Positions 26,920 to 35,967 of a stretch of 64,000 nt of DNA are shown piece after piece. The position numbers and the translations under genes were made by a program. The notes under the pieces are model-generated. The model searched no databases, was not told where the DNA came from, and saw only the letters and a list, made by a program, of their open reading frames with translations. Origin of the DNA: Pseudoxanthomonas suwonensis J47 (GTDB taxonomy: Bacteria > Pseudomonadota > Gammaproteobacteria > Xanthomonadales > Xanthomonadaceae); assembly GCF_000513955.1 (NCBI RefSeq), contig NZ_AZUZ01000001.1:48588-112587 (forward strand). The letters are read 5' to 3'. Within the stretch, counting starts at the first letter, position 1; each line of letters starts with the position of its first letter.

Positions 26920-26936
26920 CCCTAATGGTGTTAGGG
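26920..26936. promoter_or_regulatory. TetR operator 2
   Basis: CCCTAAT, spacer GGT, GTTAGGG: 7-bp arms with one mismatch, same core as operator 1. It ends 11 bp before the tetR start codon. Confidence 0.7.
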
Positions 26937-26947
26937 AGTCGCCGCCC

Positions 26948-27592
26948 ATGGCCCTGCAACGCGACCGGATCATCGAAAGCGCCTTCCGCCTCCTGGACGA
27001 GGAGGGGCTCGACGGCATGACCCTGCGCAAGCTCGCCTGCGGCGTGGGCGTGCGCGCGCCCTCGCTGTACTGGCACTTCCGCGACAAGCGCGACCTGCTC
27101 GACGCGATGTCCGATGCCCTGCTCGAGGACGTCGCCCGCGACCTCCCGGACGGCCTGCCCTGGCGCGAAGCCGTGCACCGGGTCGGTGCCGAGCTGCGCC
27201 AGGCGTTCAAGTCGCGGCGCGACGGCGCGCGGGTCTACGCCGGCACCTTCGCCGTCAGCCGCAACGTGCTGCGCACCGCCGATGCCCTGGCCCGCGCGTT
27301 CGGCGAGGCCGGGGTCGCGCCCGAGGACGCCGCCATCGCCGGGATGCAGGTGATGCATTACGTGCTCGGCTTCGTGATCGAGGAGCAGGCACTGCCGACC
27401 GATCCGGCGCAGGTGGAGCTGCTGAAAACGGCCTTCGTCGAAGCCGTCGAGCACGACTATCCGAGCCTGCGCGCGGCCCGCGACGGCCTGCTGCGGCCCG
27501 ACTTCGACGCGCGTTTCGCCGCGGGCCTGGACCTGCTGCTGGACGGCGTGCAGGCGCGCCTGGACAGCGCCAGGCAGGAGGCGCGCCGATGA
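26948..27592 (+). CDS. TetR family transcriptional repressor
   Basis: This 214-residue repressor probably controls itself and the downstream efflux genes. The N-terminal HTH is RIIESAFRLLDEEGLDGMTLRKLACGVGVRAPSLYWHFRDKRDL split over residues 6-50, with the recognition helix ending SLYWHF. The C-terminal ligand-binding part resembles the TetR_C class of tetracycline-repressor-type proteins. ATG 26948 is chosen because the operators and promoter lie directly before it; the frame is open 20 codons farther upstream through the operators. The inducer is unknown. Confidence 0.9.
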   Translation: MALQRDRIIESAFRLLDEEGLDGMTLRKLACGVGVRAPSLYWHFRDKRDLLDAMSDALLEDVARDLPDGLPWREAVHRVGAELRQAFKSRRDGARVYAGTFAVSRNVLRTADALARAFGEAGVAPEDAAIAGMQVMHYVLGFVIEEQALPTDPAQVELLKTAFVEAVEHDYPSLRAARDGLLRPDFDARFAAGLDLLLDGVQARLDSARQEARR

Positions 27593-27734
27593 GCCGCTTC
27601 GTGCCCTGGCGCCCGCCGGACCTCGCGCGGCGCCTGCACCGCATCTGATCCGCTCCAACCCGGTGCCCCCCACCGTTCCCCCCCAACCGGACGTGCCTTC
27701 GCGGCGCGGCCCATCGACCGTGAATGGAGCTCCC

Positions 27735-28823
27735 ATGCAAGCAAGGATCCTGCGCTGGCCACTGCTGGCAATGGCATCGCTGACGTTGTTGGCCGCCTGC
27801 CGCGGCAAGGATGAGGCGCAGGAAGCGGCACAGCCGCCCGCGGTCACGGTGGCCGCGCCGCAGCCGCAGCAGGTCGCGCGCAGCGTGCGCGTGTCCGGGC
27901 CGGTGGCCGCCTACGAGGAAATGCAGCTGGGCGTCGAGCTCAACGGCCTGCGGGTGACCGCGCTGAACGTCGACGTCGGCGAGCAGGTGCGCGCCGGCCA
28001 GGTGCTGCTGACGCTGGACCACCGCGCGCTCGACAGCGACCTGGCCCAGGCGCGCGCCTCGCTGCAGCAGGCCGAGGCGGCGCTGGTCCTGGCGCAGGCC
28101 AACTATCGTCGCGCCGAGACCCTCGCCGCCGAGCGCCTGATCAGCGCCAGCCAGCTGGACGAACTGCGCGCGGCCCGCGTGCAGGCCGAAGCCCAGGTCG
28201 CCACCGCGCGTGCCGGCCGCGACGCCGCGCAGCTGCGCCGCGACTACGCCGAGCTGCGCGCGCCGGCCGACGGCATCATCTCCAGGCGCCTGGTGCAGCC
28301 GGGCCAGGTGGTCGCCGCCGGCACCGAGCTGCTGCGCCTGATCCGCGACGGCCGCCTGGAATGGCGCGCCGAACTGCCCGAGCAGCAGCTGGCCCTGGTC
28401 GGGGTCGGCAATCCGGTGGAGCTGGCCTACCAGGGCCGCACCGTCAGCGGTCGAGTGCGCGCGGTCAGCCCTGGAGTGGACGCGCAGTCGCGCACCGGCA
28501 CGCTCTACATCGACCTGCCCGAGCCCGGCCCGCTGAAGGCGGGCGTGTACCTCGAAGGGCGCATCGTCACCGGCAACGGCCAGGTGCTGATGCTGCCCAG
28601 CGAGGCGGTGGTGCAGCGCGACGGCCACAGCTACGTGTTCGTGCTGGGCGAGGACCAGTCGGTGCAGCGCCAGCGCGTGCGCACCGGCCTGGCCGAGGGC
28701 GGGCGCATCGAGATCGTCGAAGGCCTCGAACCCGGCCGCGAGGTGGTGGTGAAGGGCGCCGGTTTCCTCGGCGAGGGCGATCGCGTGCGCGTGGTCGCGG
28801 ACATGGGGGCCGGCGCGCCATGA
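27735..28823 (+). CDS. RND efflux periplasmic adaptor (membrane fusion protein)
   Basis: This 362-residue HlyD/AcrA-type lipoprotein has lipobox LTLLAAC (Cys17 or so). A lipoyl half-motif (NVDVGEQVRAGQVLLTLDHRALDSD) is followed by an alpha hairpin coiled coil (about 100-165) and the second lipoyl half (LRAPADGIISRRLVQPGQVVAAGTELL). Beta-barrel and membrane-proximal domains complete it. GGAG precedes ATG 27735. The stop overlaps the pump gene by 4 bp (ATGA). It would bridge the inner-membrane pump to a TolC-type channel, which is not in this window. Confidence 0.93.
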   Translation: MQARILRWPLLAMASLTLLAACRGKDEAQEAAQPPAVTVAAPQPQQVARSVRVSGPVAAYEEMQLGVELNGLRVTALNVDVGEQVRAGQVLLTLDHRALDSDLAQARASLQQAEAALVLAQANYRRAETLAAERLISASQLDELRAARVQAEAQVATARAGRDAAQLRRDYAELRAPADGIISRRLVQPGQVVAAGTELLRLIRDGRLEWRAELPEQQLALVGVGNPVELAYQGRTVSGRVRAVSPGVDAQSRTGTLYIDLPEPGPLKAGVYLEGRIVTGNGQVLMLPSEAVVQRDGHSYVFVLGEDQSVQRQRVRTGLAEGGRIEIVEGLEPGREVVVKGAGFLGEGDRVRVVADMGAGAP

Positions 28824-31800
28824 ACATTTCCGCCTGGGCGATCCGCCGGCCGCTGCCGGCGGTGATGGTGTTCTTCGTGCTTTGCGTGGCCGGGCTGTGG
28901 GGCTTCCACAAGCTGGCGGTGGCGCGCTTCCCGGACATCGCCTTCCCGATGGTCACGGTCACGGTGATGCAGCCCGGCGCCGCGCCGTCGCAGCTGGAAG
29001 CGGAGGTCACCCGCCGGGTCGAGGACTCGGTCGCGACCATCCCCAACATCAAGCGGATCATGTCCACGGTCAACGAGGGCGTGAGCACCACCATGGTCGA
29101 GTTCCAGCTGGAAACCGACCTGACCACCGCGCTGGACGACACCCGCGACGCCGTGACCCGGATCCGCACCGACCTGCCGCAGGACATCCAGGAGCCGGTG
29201 ATCTCCAAGGTCGACATCGGCGGCGCGCTGATGACCTACGCCCTGGTCGCGCCGCGGATGACCGCCGACGAGGCCAGCTGGTTCGTCGACCGCGAGGTCA
29301 CCCGCGCCATGTACGGCGTGCCCGGCGTGGCCGAGGTCACCCGCGTCGGCGGCGTCGACCGCCAGGTGCGCGTGGACCTGGACCCGGACGCGCTGCAGGC
29401 CTTCGGCGTCACCGCCGGCGACGTGTCCGCGCAGCTGGCGAAGATCCAGGTCGAGCGCGCCGGCGGCCGCGCGCTGCAGGCCGGCAGCGAGCAGGTGATC
29501 CGCACCATCGGCACCGTGGCCGACGCGCGCGCGCTGGAGGAGTACAGCATCAGCCTGCCCGATGGCCGCGCGGTGCGGCTGTCCGCGCTGGCCCGGGTCC
29601 GCGACGCCGCCGCCGATCCCACCGAGGCCGCGCTGCTGGACGGCGCGCCGGTGGTGGCGTTCTCGATGTCGCGCACCCGCGGATCCAGCGAGGTGGAAGT
29701 GGAAGCCGGCGTACAGGCCGCGCTGGAGCAGCTCAAGGCCGCACACCCGGGCATCGACTTCCGCCTGGTCACCACCGCCATCGACGAGACCCACCGCTCC
29801 TACGATTCGTCGATGACGATGCTGTGGGAGGGCGCGCTGCTGGCCCTGCTGGTGGTGTGGCTGTTCCTGCGCGACTGGCGCGCGACCTGGGTGTCGGCGG
29901 TGGCGCTGCCGCTGTCGATCATTCCCACCTTCGCGGTCATGCACTGGCTGGGCTTCAGCCTCAACATGATCACCCTGCTGGCGCTGGCGGTGGTGGTCGG
30001 CATCCTGGTCGACGACGCGATCGTCGAGATCGAGAACATCGTCCGCCACCTGCGCATGGGCAAGAAGCCGGTCGAGGCCGCACGCGAGGCCGCCGGCGAG
30101 ATCGGCAACGCGGTGATCACCACCTCGCTGACCCTGGCGGCGGTGTTCGTGCCGGTGGCGTTCATGCCCGGCATCGCCGGCAAGTTCTTCCGCGAGTTCG
30201 GCTGGACCGCGGCCACCGCCGTGCTGTTCTCGCTGCTGGTGGCGCGCCTGCTCACCCCGATGATGGCCGCCTACCTGCTCAAGCCGCACGACCACGAGGA
30301 ACGCGAGTCGCGGCTGATGCGCTGGTACCTGGGCTGGGTCGATGCCGCCCTGCGCCATCGCGCGCGCACGCTGTGGATCGCTACCGGCCTGTTCTTCGCC
30401 TCGCTGGCGCTGGTGCCGCTGATCCCCACCACCTTCATCCCGACCTCGGACCTGGGCCGCAGCAACCTCAGCCTGGAACTGCCGCCGGGCACGCGCCTGG
30501 AGCAGACCGTAGAGGTAGCCGAGCGCGCCCGCGCCATGCTGTCGGACATGCCGGAACTCAGGCAGGTCTACACCACGGTCGGCAGCGTGCTCGACTTGGG
30601 CGATCCCGGCGCCTCCAGCGTCGGCGAAGCGCGCAAGGCGACCCTGGTGCTGGACTGGGGTCCGGCCGACGACCGCGATCGCGACCAGACCACGCTGGAA
30701 CGGGAAGTGCGCCGGCGCCTGTCCGACCTGCCGGGCGTGCGCGTGAGCTACATCAGTTCCGAACCGGGCAACGTGATGCAGCTGGTGCTGTCCGGCGACG
30801 ATCCGCGCCAGCTCAACGAGGCCGCCCTCGCCCTGGAGCGCGACCTGCGCACCATCCCAGGCCTGGGCAGCGTGACCTCCTCGGCTTCGCTGCTGCGCCC
30901 GGAAATCCAGATCGTCCCGGACCCGGCGCGCGCCGCCGACCTGGGCGTGTCCACCGCCGACATCGCCGAGGCCGCGCGCATCGCCACGGCCGGCGACTAC
31001 GTGCAGCGCATGGCCAAGCTCAACCTGCCGGACCGGCAGATCCCGATCCGGGTCGGTTTCGCCGAGCCCGTGCTCGAGAACCCGGCGCTGATCGGCCAGC
31101 TGCGGGTCAGCGGACGCAACGGCCCGGTGCCGCTGGCGGCGGTGGCCGACATCGGCATGGGCAGCGGCCCCTCGCAGATCTCGCGCTACCAGCGCCAGCG
31201 CAACGTCACCCTGACCGCCGAGCTGAGCGGGCGCCCGCTCGGCGAGGTGATGGAGGCGGTGCAGGGCCTGCCCAGCGTGCAGAACCTGCCGCCGGGCGTG
31301 GGTTTCCTCAACGCCGGCGACGCGGAGGTGTTCGTCGAGCTGTTCGTCGGCTTCCTGCTGGCGATGGTGGCCGGCATCGTCTGCATCTACATGGTCCTGC
31401 TGCTGCTGTTCAACCACGCGCTGATGCCGCTGACCATCCTGGTGGCGGTGCCGCTGTGCGCCGGCGGTGCATTCGGCGCGCTGCTGCTGACCCAGAACAT
31501 GCTGTCGCTGCCGGCCCTCATCGGCCTGCTGATGCTGATCGGCATCGCCACCAAGAACTCGATCCTGCTGGTGGACTACGCGGTGATCGCCGAGGACGAG
31601 CAGGGCATGAGCCAGCATGATGCGCTGGTCGACGCCTGCCGCAAGCGTGCACGCCCGATCATCATGACCACCTTGGCGATGGGCGCCGGCATGATGCCGA
31701 TCGCGCTGGGGCTGTCCGGCGATTCCAGCTTCCGCGCGCCGATGGCGATCGCGGTGATCGGTGGCCTGATCACGTCGACCATGCTGAGCCTGATCGTGAT

Positions 31801-31903
31801 CCCTGCCGCCTACACGGTGCTGGACGACCTCGGCGAGTGGTTCGCGCGGCGCTTCCGCCACCGTTCCAGCCACCCGCCACGCGAGGCGGAAGCGGCGGGC
31901 TGA
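28820..31903 (+). CDS. RND efflux inner-membrane pump
   Basis: This 1027-residue proton-driven pump of the AcrB/MexB superfamily begins MNISAWAIRRPLPAVMVFF. Proton-relay Asp residues in TM4 are in VVGILVDDAIVEIENIV, and TM10 has GIATKNSILLVDYA. Porter-domain repeats are at about 35-330 and 550-850. It resembles the multidrug HAE-1/HAE-2-type branch more than metal pumps, but exact substrate class is not readable. No outer-membrane factor gene accompanies it, so it must share one encoded elsewhere. Confidence 0.94.
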   Translation: MNISAWAIRRPLPAVMVFFVLCVAGLWGFHKLAVARFPDIAFPMVTVTVMQPGAAPSQLEAEVTRRVEDSVATIPNIKRIMSTVNEGVSTTMVEFQLETDLTTALDDTRDAVTRIRTDLPQDIQEPVISKVDIGGALMTYALVAPRMTADEASWFVDREVTRAMYGVPGVAEVTRVGGVDRQVRVDLDPDALQAFGVTAGDVSAQLAKIQVERAGGRALQAGSEQVIRTIGTVADARALEEYSISLPDGRAVRLSALARVRDAAADPTEAALLDGAPVVAFSMSRTRGSSEVEVEAGVQAALEQLKAAHPGIDFRLVTTAIDETHRSYDSSMTMLWEGALLALLVVWLFLRDWRATWVSAVALPLSIIPTFAVMHWLGFSLNMITLLALAVVVGILVDDAIVEIENIVRHLRMGKKPVEAAREAAGEIGNAVITTSLTLAAVFVPVAFMPGIAGKFFREFGWTAATAVLFSLLVARLLTPMMAAYLLKPHDHEERESRLMRWYLGWVDAALRHRARTLWIATGLFFASLALVPLIPTTFIPTSDLGRSNLSLELPPGTRLEQTVEVAERARAMLSDMPELRQVYTTVGSVLDLGDPGASSVGEARKATLVLDWGPADDRDRDQTTLEREVRRRLSDLPGVRVSYISSEPGNVMQLVLSGDDPRQLNEAALALERDLRTIPGLGSVTSSASLLRPEIQIVPDPARAADLGVSTADIAEAARIATAGDYVQRMAKLNLPDRQIPIRVGFAEPVLENPALIGQLRVSGRNGPVPLAAVADIGMGSGPSQISRYQRQRNVTLTAELSGRPLGEVMEAVQGLPSVQNLPPGVGFLNAGDAEVFVELFVGFLLAMVAGIVCIYMVLLLLFNHALMPLTILVAVPLCAGGAFGALLLTQNMLSLPALIGLLMLIGIATKNSILLVDYAVIAEDEQGMSQHDALVDACRKRARPIIMTTLAMGAGMMPIALGLSGDSSFRAPMAIAVIGGLITSTMLSLIVIPAAYTVLDDLGEWFARRFRHRSSHPPREAEAAG

Positions 31904-32149
31904 CCGGGACGGTGCCCGGCAGGCACTGCAGGGCGGCGCCTGCCGTGCCGGCGAGGGGCCTCTGGAGTGCCCGGGATCCAGGTGCACCCCAAGGTCGTGC
32001 ACGCAGGACACGCGGCAACGCTTAGGATAGGGGCCTGGCCGCCGTGGCTTCCCGCGGATGCGCGGGAACGCAGGCGGCCTTCTCGTGGGCGCTTCCATCC
32101 GGCCATCCCGGCCGGCATGGGGTTGCCATGTTCTGAAAGGGGAAACCGA

Positions 32150-33766
32150 GTGGCAGGTGTGTTGCGTGGCGTGGTGCTGGCGGGACTGCTGTCCGCCGTG
32201 GGGATGGCAGACGCAGGGGCGGAGGAGAAGGTCGACCTGGACATGGTGTCCCGGATCCGGCAGGAAGCCTTCGCCCGGTCGCAGGTGGCGGCCAACCTCA
32301 GGGAACTGACCGAGACCGTCGGGCCGCGCCTGACCGTTTCGCCGGCCTATGCGCGCTCGACCGCGTGGGCGCGCGGCAAGCTGCACGGCTACGGCCTCGC
32401 CAACGTGCACGAGGAAGTGTTCGATCCGGCGTTCGGCCGCGGCTGGGAATACCGCAGCTCGCGGGTGGAGATGCTGGCGCCGCGACAGATGCCGATCCAT
32501 GCGGCGCCGAAGGCCTGGACCCCCGGCACCCGCGGCCCGGTCGAGGGCGAGGTAGCCAAGGCCACGCTCAAGACCAGCGAGGACCTGGAGAAGGCCCGGG
32601 GCACGCTGCGCGGGAAGATCGTGCTGCTGGAGGACGCGCGCGAATACAAGCCGTCGGACAAGCCGGATTTCCGCCGCCATGACGAGCAGGGCCTGGGCGA
32701 GCTGCAGACCTTCCCGATCCCGGCCGAAAACGGCCCGGAGGAGCAGGAAAAGCGCCTTGCCGAATACCGCAAGCGCCAGGCCTTCGCCCGCGAACTCAAC
32801 GCCTTCCTCGAGGAGGAGGGCGTGCTGGCGACGCTGTCGCTGAGCTCGCGCGACAACGGCATCCTGCGCGTCACCGCCGGTGGCGCGCGCAAGGCCGGCG
32901 AGCCGGTGGGCGTGACCGACCTGGTCGTCGCCGCCGAGCACTACAACCAGTTGGTGCGCGCCGTGGAGCGCAAGCAGGATGTGCGCCTGCGCCTGGACGT
33001 CGATGCCGATTTCACCAGCGAGGAAGACCTGGCCGCGACCAACGTGTTCGCCGACCTGACGGGCTCGTCGAAGGCCGGCGAGATGGTCGTCATCGGTGCG
33101 CACCTGGATTCCTGGCATACCGGCACCGGCGCCAGCGACAACGGCGCCGGCGTGGTGGTGATGATGGAGGCCATGCGTATCCTCAAGGCGATCGGCGCGA
33201 AGCCGAAGCGCACCATCCGCCTGGCGCTATGGGGCGGCGAGGAGCAGGGCCTGCACGGTTCCTCCGGCTACGTGGCCAGATACCTGGCCGACTGGCCGGA
33301 GCCGGCCGATCCGGAACAGAAGGCGCTGCCGCGCGCGTTCCAGCGCGGCACCGGTCCGCTGCAGCGCAAGGCCGGCTACGAGCGCTTCTCCACCTACTTC
33401 AACTTCGACAACGGCACCGGCCGCATCCGCGGCATCTACGCGCAGGAGAACCACGCCGCGGTGCCGCTGTTCAAGGCCTGGCTGGAGCCGTTCCGCGACC
33501 TGGGCGCGGAGGTCGTGACCGTGCGCAACACCGGCAGCACCGACCACATCGCCTTCGACCGCGTCGGCCTGCCGGGCTTCCAGTTCGTGCAGGACCCGGC
33601 CGACTACATGAGCCGCGTCCACCACACCCACCTGGACACCTACGACCACGTGGTGCCGGACGACCTCAAGCAGGCGGCGGCGATCATCGCCTCGTTCGCC
33701 TGGCATGCGGCCAATCGCGAGGAGCGTTTCCCGCGCAAGCCGTTCCGCGACCGCGACGAGCAGTAA
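32150..33766 (+). CDS. M28 family zinc metallopeptidase
   Basis: This 538-residue secreted aminopeptidase-like enzyme has a signal peptide (LRGVVLAGLLSAVGMADAGA) and a PA-type insert near 120-260. The M28 di-zinc core has His and Asp in IGAHLDSWHTGTGASDNGAGV split over two motifs, a general base Glu-Glu in LWGGEEQGLHGSSGY, an Asp in STYFNFDNGTG, and the last His in SRVHHTHLDTYD. GTG 32150 is the best start: AGGGGA stands before it and the signal begins at once. An ATG at 32117 in frame would add 11 residues. Confidence 0.9.
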   Translation: MAGVLRGVVLAGLLSAVGMADAGAEEKVDLDMVSRIRQEAFARSQVAANLRELTETVGPRLTVSPAYARSTAWARGKLHGYGLANVHEEVFDPAFGRGWEYRSSRVEMLAPRQMPIHAAPKAWTPGTRGPVEGEVAKATLKTSEDLEKARGTLRGKIVLLEDAREYKPSDKPDFRRHDEQGLGELQTFPIPAENGPEEQEKRLAEYRKRQAFARELNAFLEEEGVLATLSLSSRDNGILRVTAGGARKAGEPVGVTDLVVAAEHYNQLVRAVERKQDVRLRLDVDADFTSEEDLAATNVFADLTGSSKAGEMVVIGAHLDSWHTGTGASDNGAGVVVMMEAMRILKAIGAKPKRTIRLALWGGEEQGLHGSSGYVARYLADWPEPADPEQKALPRAFQRGTGPLQRKAGYERFSTYFNFDNGTGRIRGIYAQENHAAVPLFKAWLEPFRDLGAEVVTVRNTGSTDHIAFDRVGLPGFQFVQDPADYMSRVHHTHLDTYDHVVPDDLKQAAAIIASFAWHAANREERFPRKPFRDRDEQ

Positions 33767-33811
33767 GCGGTGTTGGTGGGGCCCGGTTGCCCTCGGGATA
33801 ACCGGAGTGGG

Positions 33812-33840
33812 GGAGGCCGCGCGAGCGGCCTCCTTCCGTT
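33812..33840 (+). terminator. Terminator after the M28 peptidase gene
   Basis: GGAGGCCGC, loop GCGA, GCGGCCTCC then TTCCGTTT. It lies between convergent genes and may serve both. Confidence 0.65.
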
Positions 33841-34635
33841 TCAGGCCTCCACCGTGCCCGGGGTCTTGTCCGGGAACAGGCACAGGTCGCGGATCACGCA
33901 CCGGGGGCAGTCCGGCCTGCGCGCCTTGCACACGTAGCGGCCGTGCAGGATCAGCCAGTGGTGCGCGTCCTGCAGGAATTCCGCCGGCACGCGGCGCAGC
34001 AGCGAATCCTCGACCGCGCGCACGTCCTTGCCCGGCGCCAGGCCGGTGCGGTTGGAGACGCGGAAGATGTGCGTGTCCACCGCCATGGTCGGTTCGCCGA
34101 AGGCGGTGTTGAGCACGACGTTGGCGGTCTTGCGGCCCACCCCCGGCAGCGCTTCCAGCGCGGCGCGGTCGCGCGGCACTTCGCCGCCGTGCTGCTCGAC
34201 CAGGATCCGGCAGGTGGCGATGACGTTCTTCGCCTTGGCGTTGAACAGGCCGATGGTGGAGATGTACTGCTTCAGCCCGTCCTCGCCCAGGTCGAGGATC
34301 GCCTGCGGGGTGTTGGCGACCGGGTAGAGGCGGCGGGTGGCCTTGTTGACGCCCACGTCGGTGGCCTGCGCGGACAGGATCACCGCCACCAGCAGTTCGA
34401 ACGGCGTCGAGTATTCGAGTTCGGTGGTCGGATGCGGGTTGAGCTCGCGCAGGCGCTCGAACATTTCCCGGATCGAGGCCGCGTCCATCAGCCGCGGACG
34501 GCGGGTCGCGGCGGTCTTCGCCGCGGGGCGGGCCTTGGCGACGGCCTTGGCTACCGCCTTCGCCACGGTCTTCTTCGCCGGCTTTGCCCCGGACGCCTTT
34601 TTCGCCGTGCCGCGGCGCGTTGCGGTCGGGGCCAT
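33841..34635 (-). CDS. nth: Endonuclease III with a Lys/Ala-rich N-terminal tail
   Basis: This 264-residue DNA glycosylase/AP lyase removes oxidised pyrimidines. The helix-hairpin-helix LPGVGRKTANVVL holds the catalytic Lys, with the Asp in AVDTHIFRV. The iron-sulfur cluster ligands are the four Cys of CKARRPDCPRCVIRDLC. Residues 1-49 form an added basic tail (KKTVAKAVAKAVAKARPAA) like histone H1; E. coli Nth has 211 residues and begins near Met50 here. ATG 34635 overlaps the stop of the upstream gene by one base, which favours the long form; Met50 (34488) is the alternative. Confidence 0.93.
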   Translation of the reverse strand: MAPTATRRGTAKKASGAKPAKKTVAKAVAKAVAKARPAAKTAATRRPRLMDAASIREMFERLRELNPHPTTELEYSTPFELLVAVILSAQATDVGVNKATRRLYPVANTPQAILDLGEDGLKQYISTIGLFNAKAKNVIATCRILVEQHGGEVPRDRAALEALPGVGRKTANVVLNTAFGEPTMAVDTHIFRVSNRTGLAPGKDVRAVEDSLLRRVPAEFLQDAHHWLILHGRYVCKARRPDCPRCVIRDLCLFPDKTPGTVEA

Positions 34636-35018
34636 CAGGACGTACGCCCCGCGGCGCGTGCCTTCGCCCGGGCCAGCGCGGCCGCCGCCGCCGGCGGCAG
34701 GGACGGCACAGGACGCGCGGCAACCGGCGCCTCCGCAACCGGCGCTTCGGGAAGCGCAGGCGCCGCGGCCTGGGCGCGACGCGCGGCGCGTTCCAGCGCC
34801 CGTCGTTCCAGCCGTCCGGCGCGCGCGCGATAACGTTCGCGCGCCGCCCAGGCCGTGCGCAGGCGCTGCTGCGCGGCGTGGATCGGCGCGTCTTCCACAT
34901 CGCTGGCGGCGTAGTCCATCAGCCCGGCCTGCAGCGCCGCATCGACGTCGCCGGCGGCCAGCGCCGCCAGCAGGCGTTCGCGCAACGCGCCATCGCTGGG
35001 CGGGGAAGGCGGCATCAT
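34635..35018 (-). CDS. Unrecognised 127-residue Ala/Arg-rich protein
   Basis: No family was recognised. The first 80 residues look helical and include LRERLLAALAAGDVDAALQAG, reminiscent of a short helical repeat, then an Arg-rich stretch (RERYRARAGRLERRALERAARRAQ). A Pro/Ala linker and a basic tail (ALARAKARAAGRTS) follow. It has no signal or membrane segment. It starts 3 bp after the crotonase stop and its own stop overlaps nth, so it is an internal gene of a tight ech-orf-nth operon, which supports it being real. Confidence 0.72.
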   Translation of the reverse strand: MMPPSPPSDGALRERLLAALAAGDVDAALQAGLMDYAASDVEDAPIHAAQQRLRTAWAARERYRARAGRLERRALERAARRAQAAAPALPEAPVAEAPVAARPVPSLPPAAAAALARAKARAAGRTS

Positions 35019-35021
35019 GGC

Positions 35022-35804
35022 TCAGCGGTTGCGGAACTGGGGCTTGCGCTTCTCGAGAAAGGCGCCGGTGCCTTCGCGCATGTCCTCGCTGGCGAACAGC
35101 AGGGCGAACTGCGCGCTCTCGAACTGCAGGCCTTCCTCCAGCCCGCATTCGCCGCCGTGCACGACCGCGTCGAGCACGCCGCGCAGCGCCAGCGGCGCGG
35201 ACGCGGCCAGCTGCGCGGCCAGCTTCATCGTTTCCGCCTCGAGCTCGGCGGCCGGCACGACGCGATTGACCAGGCCCAGCTGCAGGGCACGCGCCGCATC
35301 GACCGGCGCGCCGACCAGGCACAGCTCGAGCGCCGCGGCGCGGCCGGCCAGGCGCAGCAGGCGCTGGGTGCCGCCGAAGCCGGGGATCAGGCCCAGGTTC
35401 ACTTCCGGCTGGCCCAGTTTTGCGCTGTCGGCGGCGATGCGCAGGTGGCAGGCCATCGCCAGTTCCATGCCACCGCCCAGTGCGTATCCGTTCACCATTG
35501 CGATGACCGGCTTGGGCAGGGTTTCGATGCGGCGCATGAGTTTCTGCCCCAGCAGGGAGAACTCGCGGCCCTCGATCGCGGTCAGCCCGTTCATCTCGGC
35601 GATGTCGGCGCCGGCAACGAAGGCCTTGGCGCCGCTGCCGGTCAACACCACCACGCGCACCCCGGGATCGGCCGCAGCCGCCGCGAACGCGGCGTCCAGC
35701 GCCTCCAGCGTCGCCCGGTTCAGGGCGTTCAGCTTTTCCGGGCGGTCGACGGTGATGGTGCGGACGCCATCGGCGTCGCGGCTGAGGACGGGGCTGGCCG
35801 TCAT
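35022..35804 (-). CDS. Enoyl-CoA hydratase/isomerase (crotonase) family protein
   Basis: This 260-residue crotonase has an oxyanion-hole segment AFVAGADIAEMNGL and the hydratase signature IAMVNGYALGGGMELAMACHLRIA. Both acidic residues typical of true hydratases appear: Glu of GGGMELA and Glu of GQPEVNLGLIPGFGGTQRL. Hydration of 2-enoyl-CoA in fatty-acid or related degradation is therefore likely. It starts at ATG 35804 (MTASPVL); an upstream extension is not supported. First gene of the ech-orf-nth cluster. Confidence 0.9.
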   Translation of the reverse strand: MTASPVLSRDADGVRTITVDRPEKLNALNRATLEALDAAFAAAAADPGVRVVVLTGSGAKAFVAGADIAEMNGLTAIEGREFSLLGQKLMRRIETLPKPVIAMVNGYALGGGMELAMACHLRIAADSAKLGQPEVNLGLIPGFGGTQRLLRLAGRAAALELCLVGAPVDAARALQLGLVNRVVPAAELEAETMKLAAQLAASAPLALRGVLDAVVHGGECGLEEGLQFESAQFALLFASEDMREGTGAFLEKRKPQFRNR

Positions 35805-35967
35805 GCAGGGCTCCTGTGTGAAGCTGGGGCGACCGGGAACTTGTGGCCCGACCGCCGGTCCGAAGGCCTTGCCCGCTGTGTGGCGGGCCGCCTGTGCGGC
35901 CGCTATCCTAGCGCGTCCGATACTGCCGGGCCCCCGTCCCGGCGCCACCCTTCCGGAGAAGATCTAG

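Noticed and set aside
27589-27648. A 19-codon ORF (MSRFVPWRPP...) overlapping the tetR stop
   Set aside because: Too short, no ribosome site, no attenuator-like structure after it.
28631-33118. A 1495-codon open frame on the minus strand opposite the efflux genes and M28 peptidase
   Set aside because: It is an antisense shadow of GC-rich coding DNA; its translation is His/Arg/Gln-rich without any domain, while the plus strand encodes clear families.
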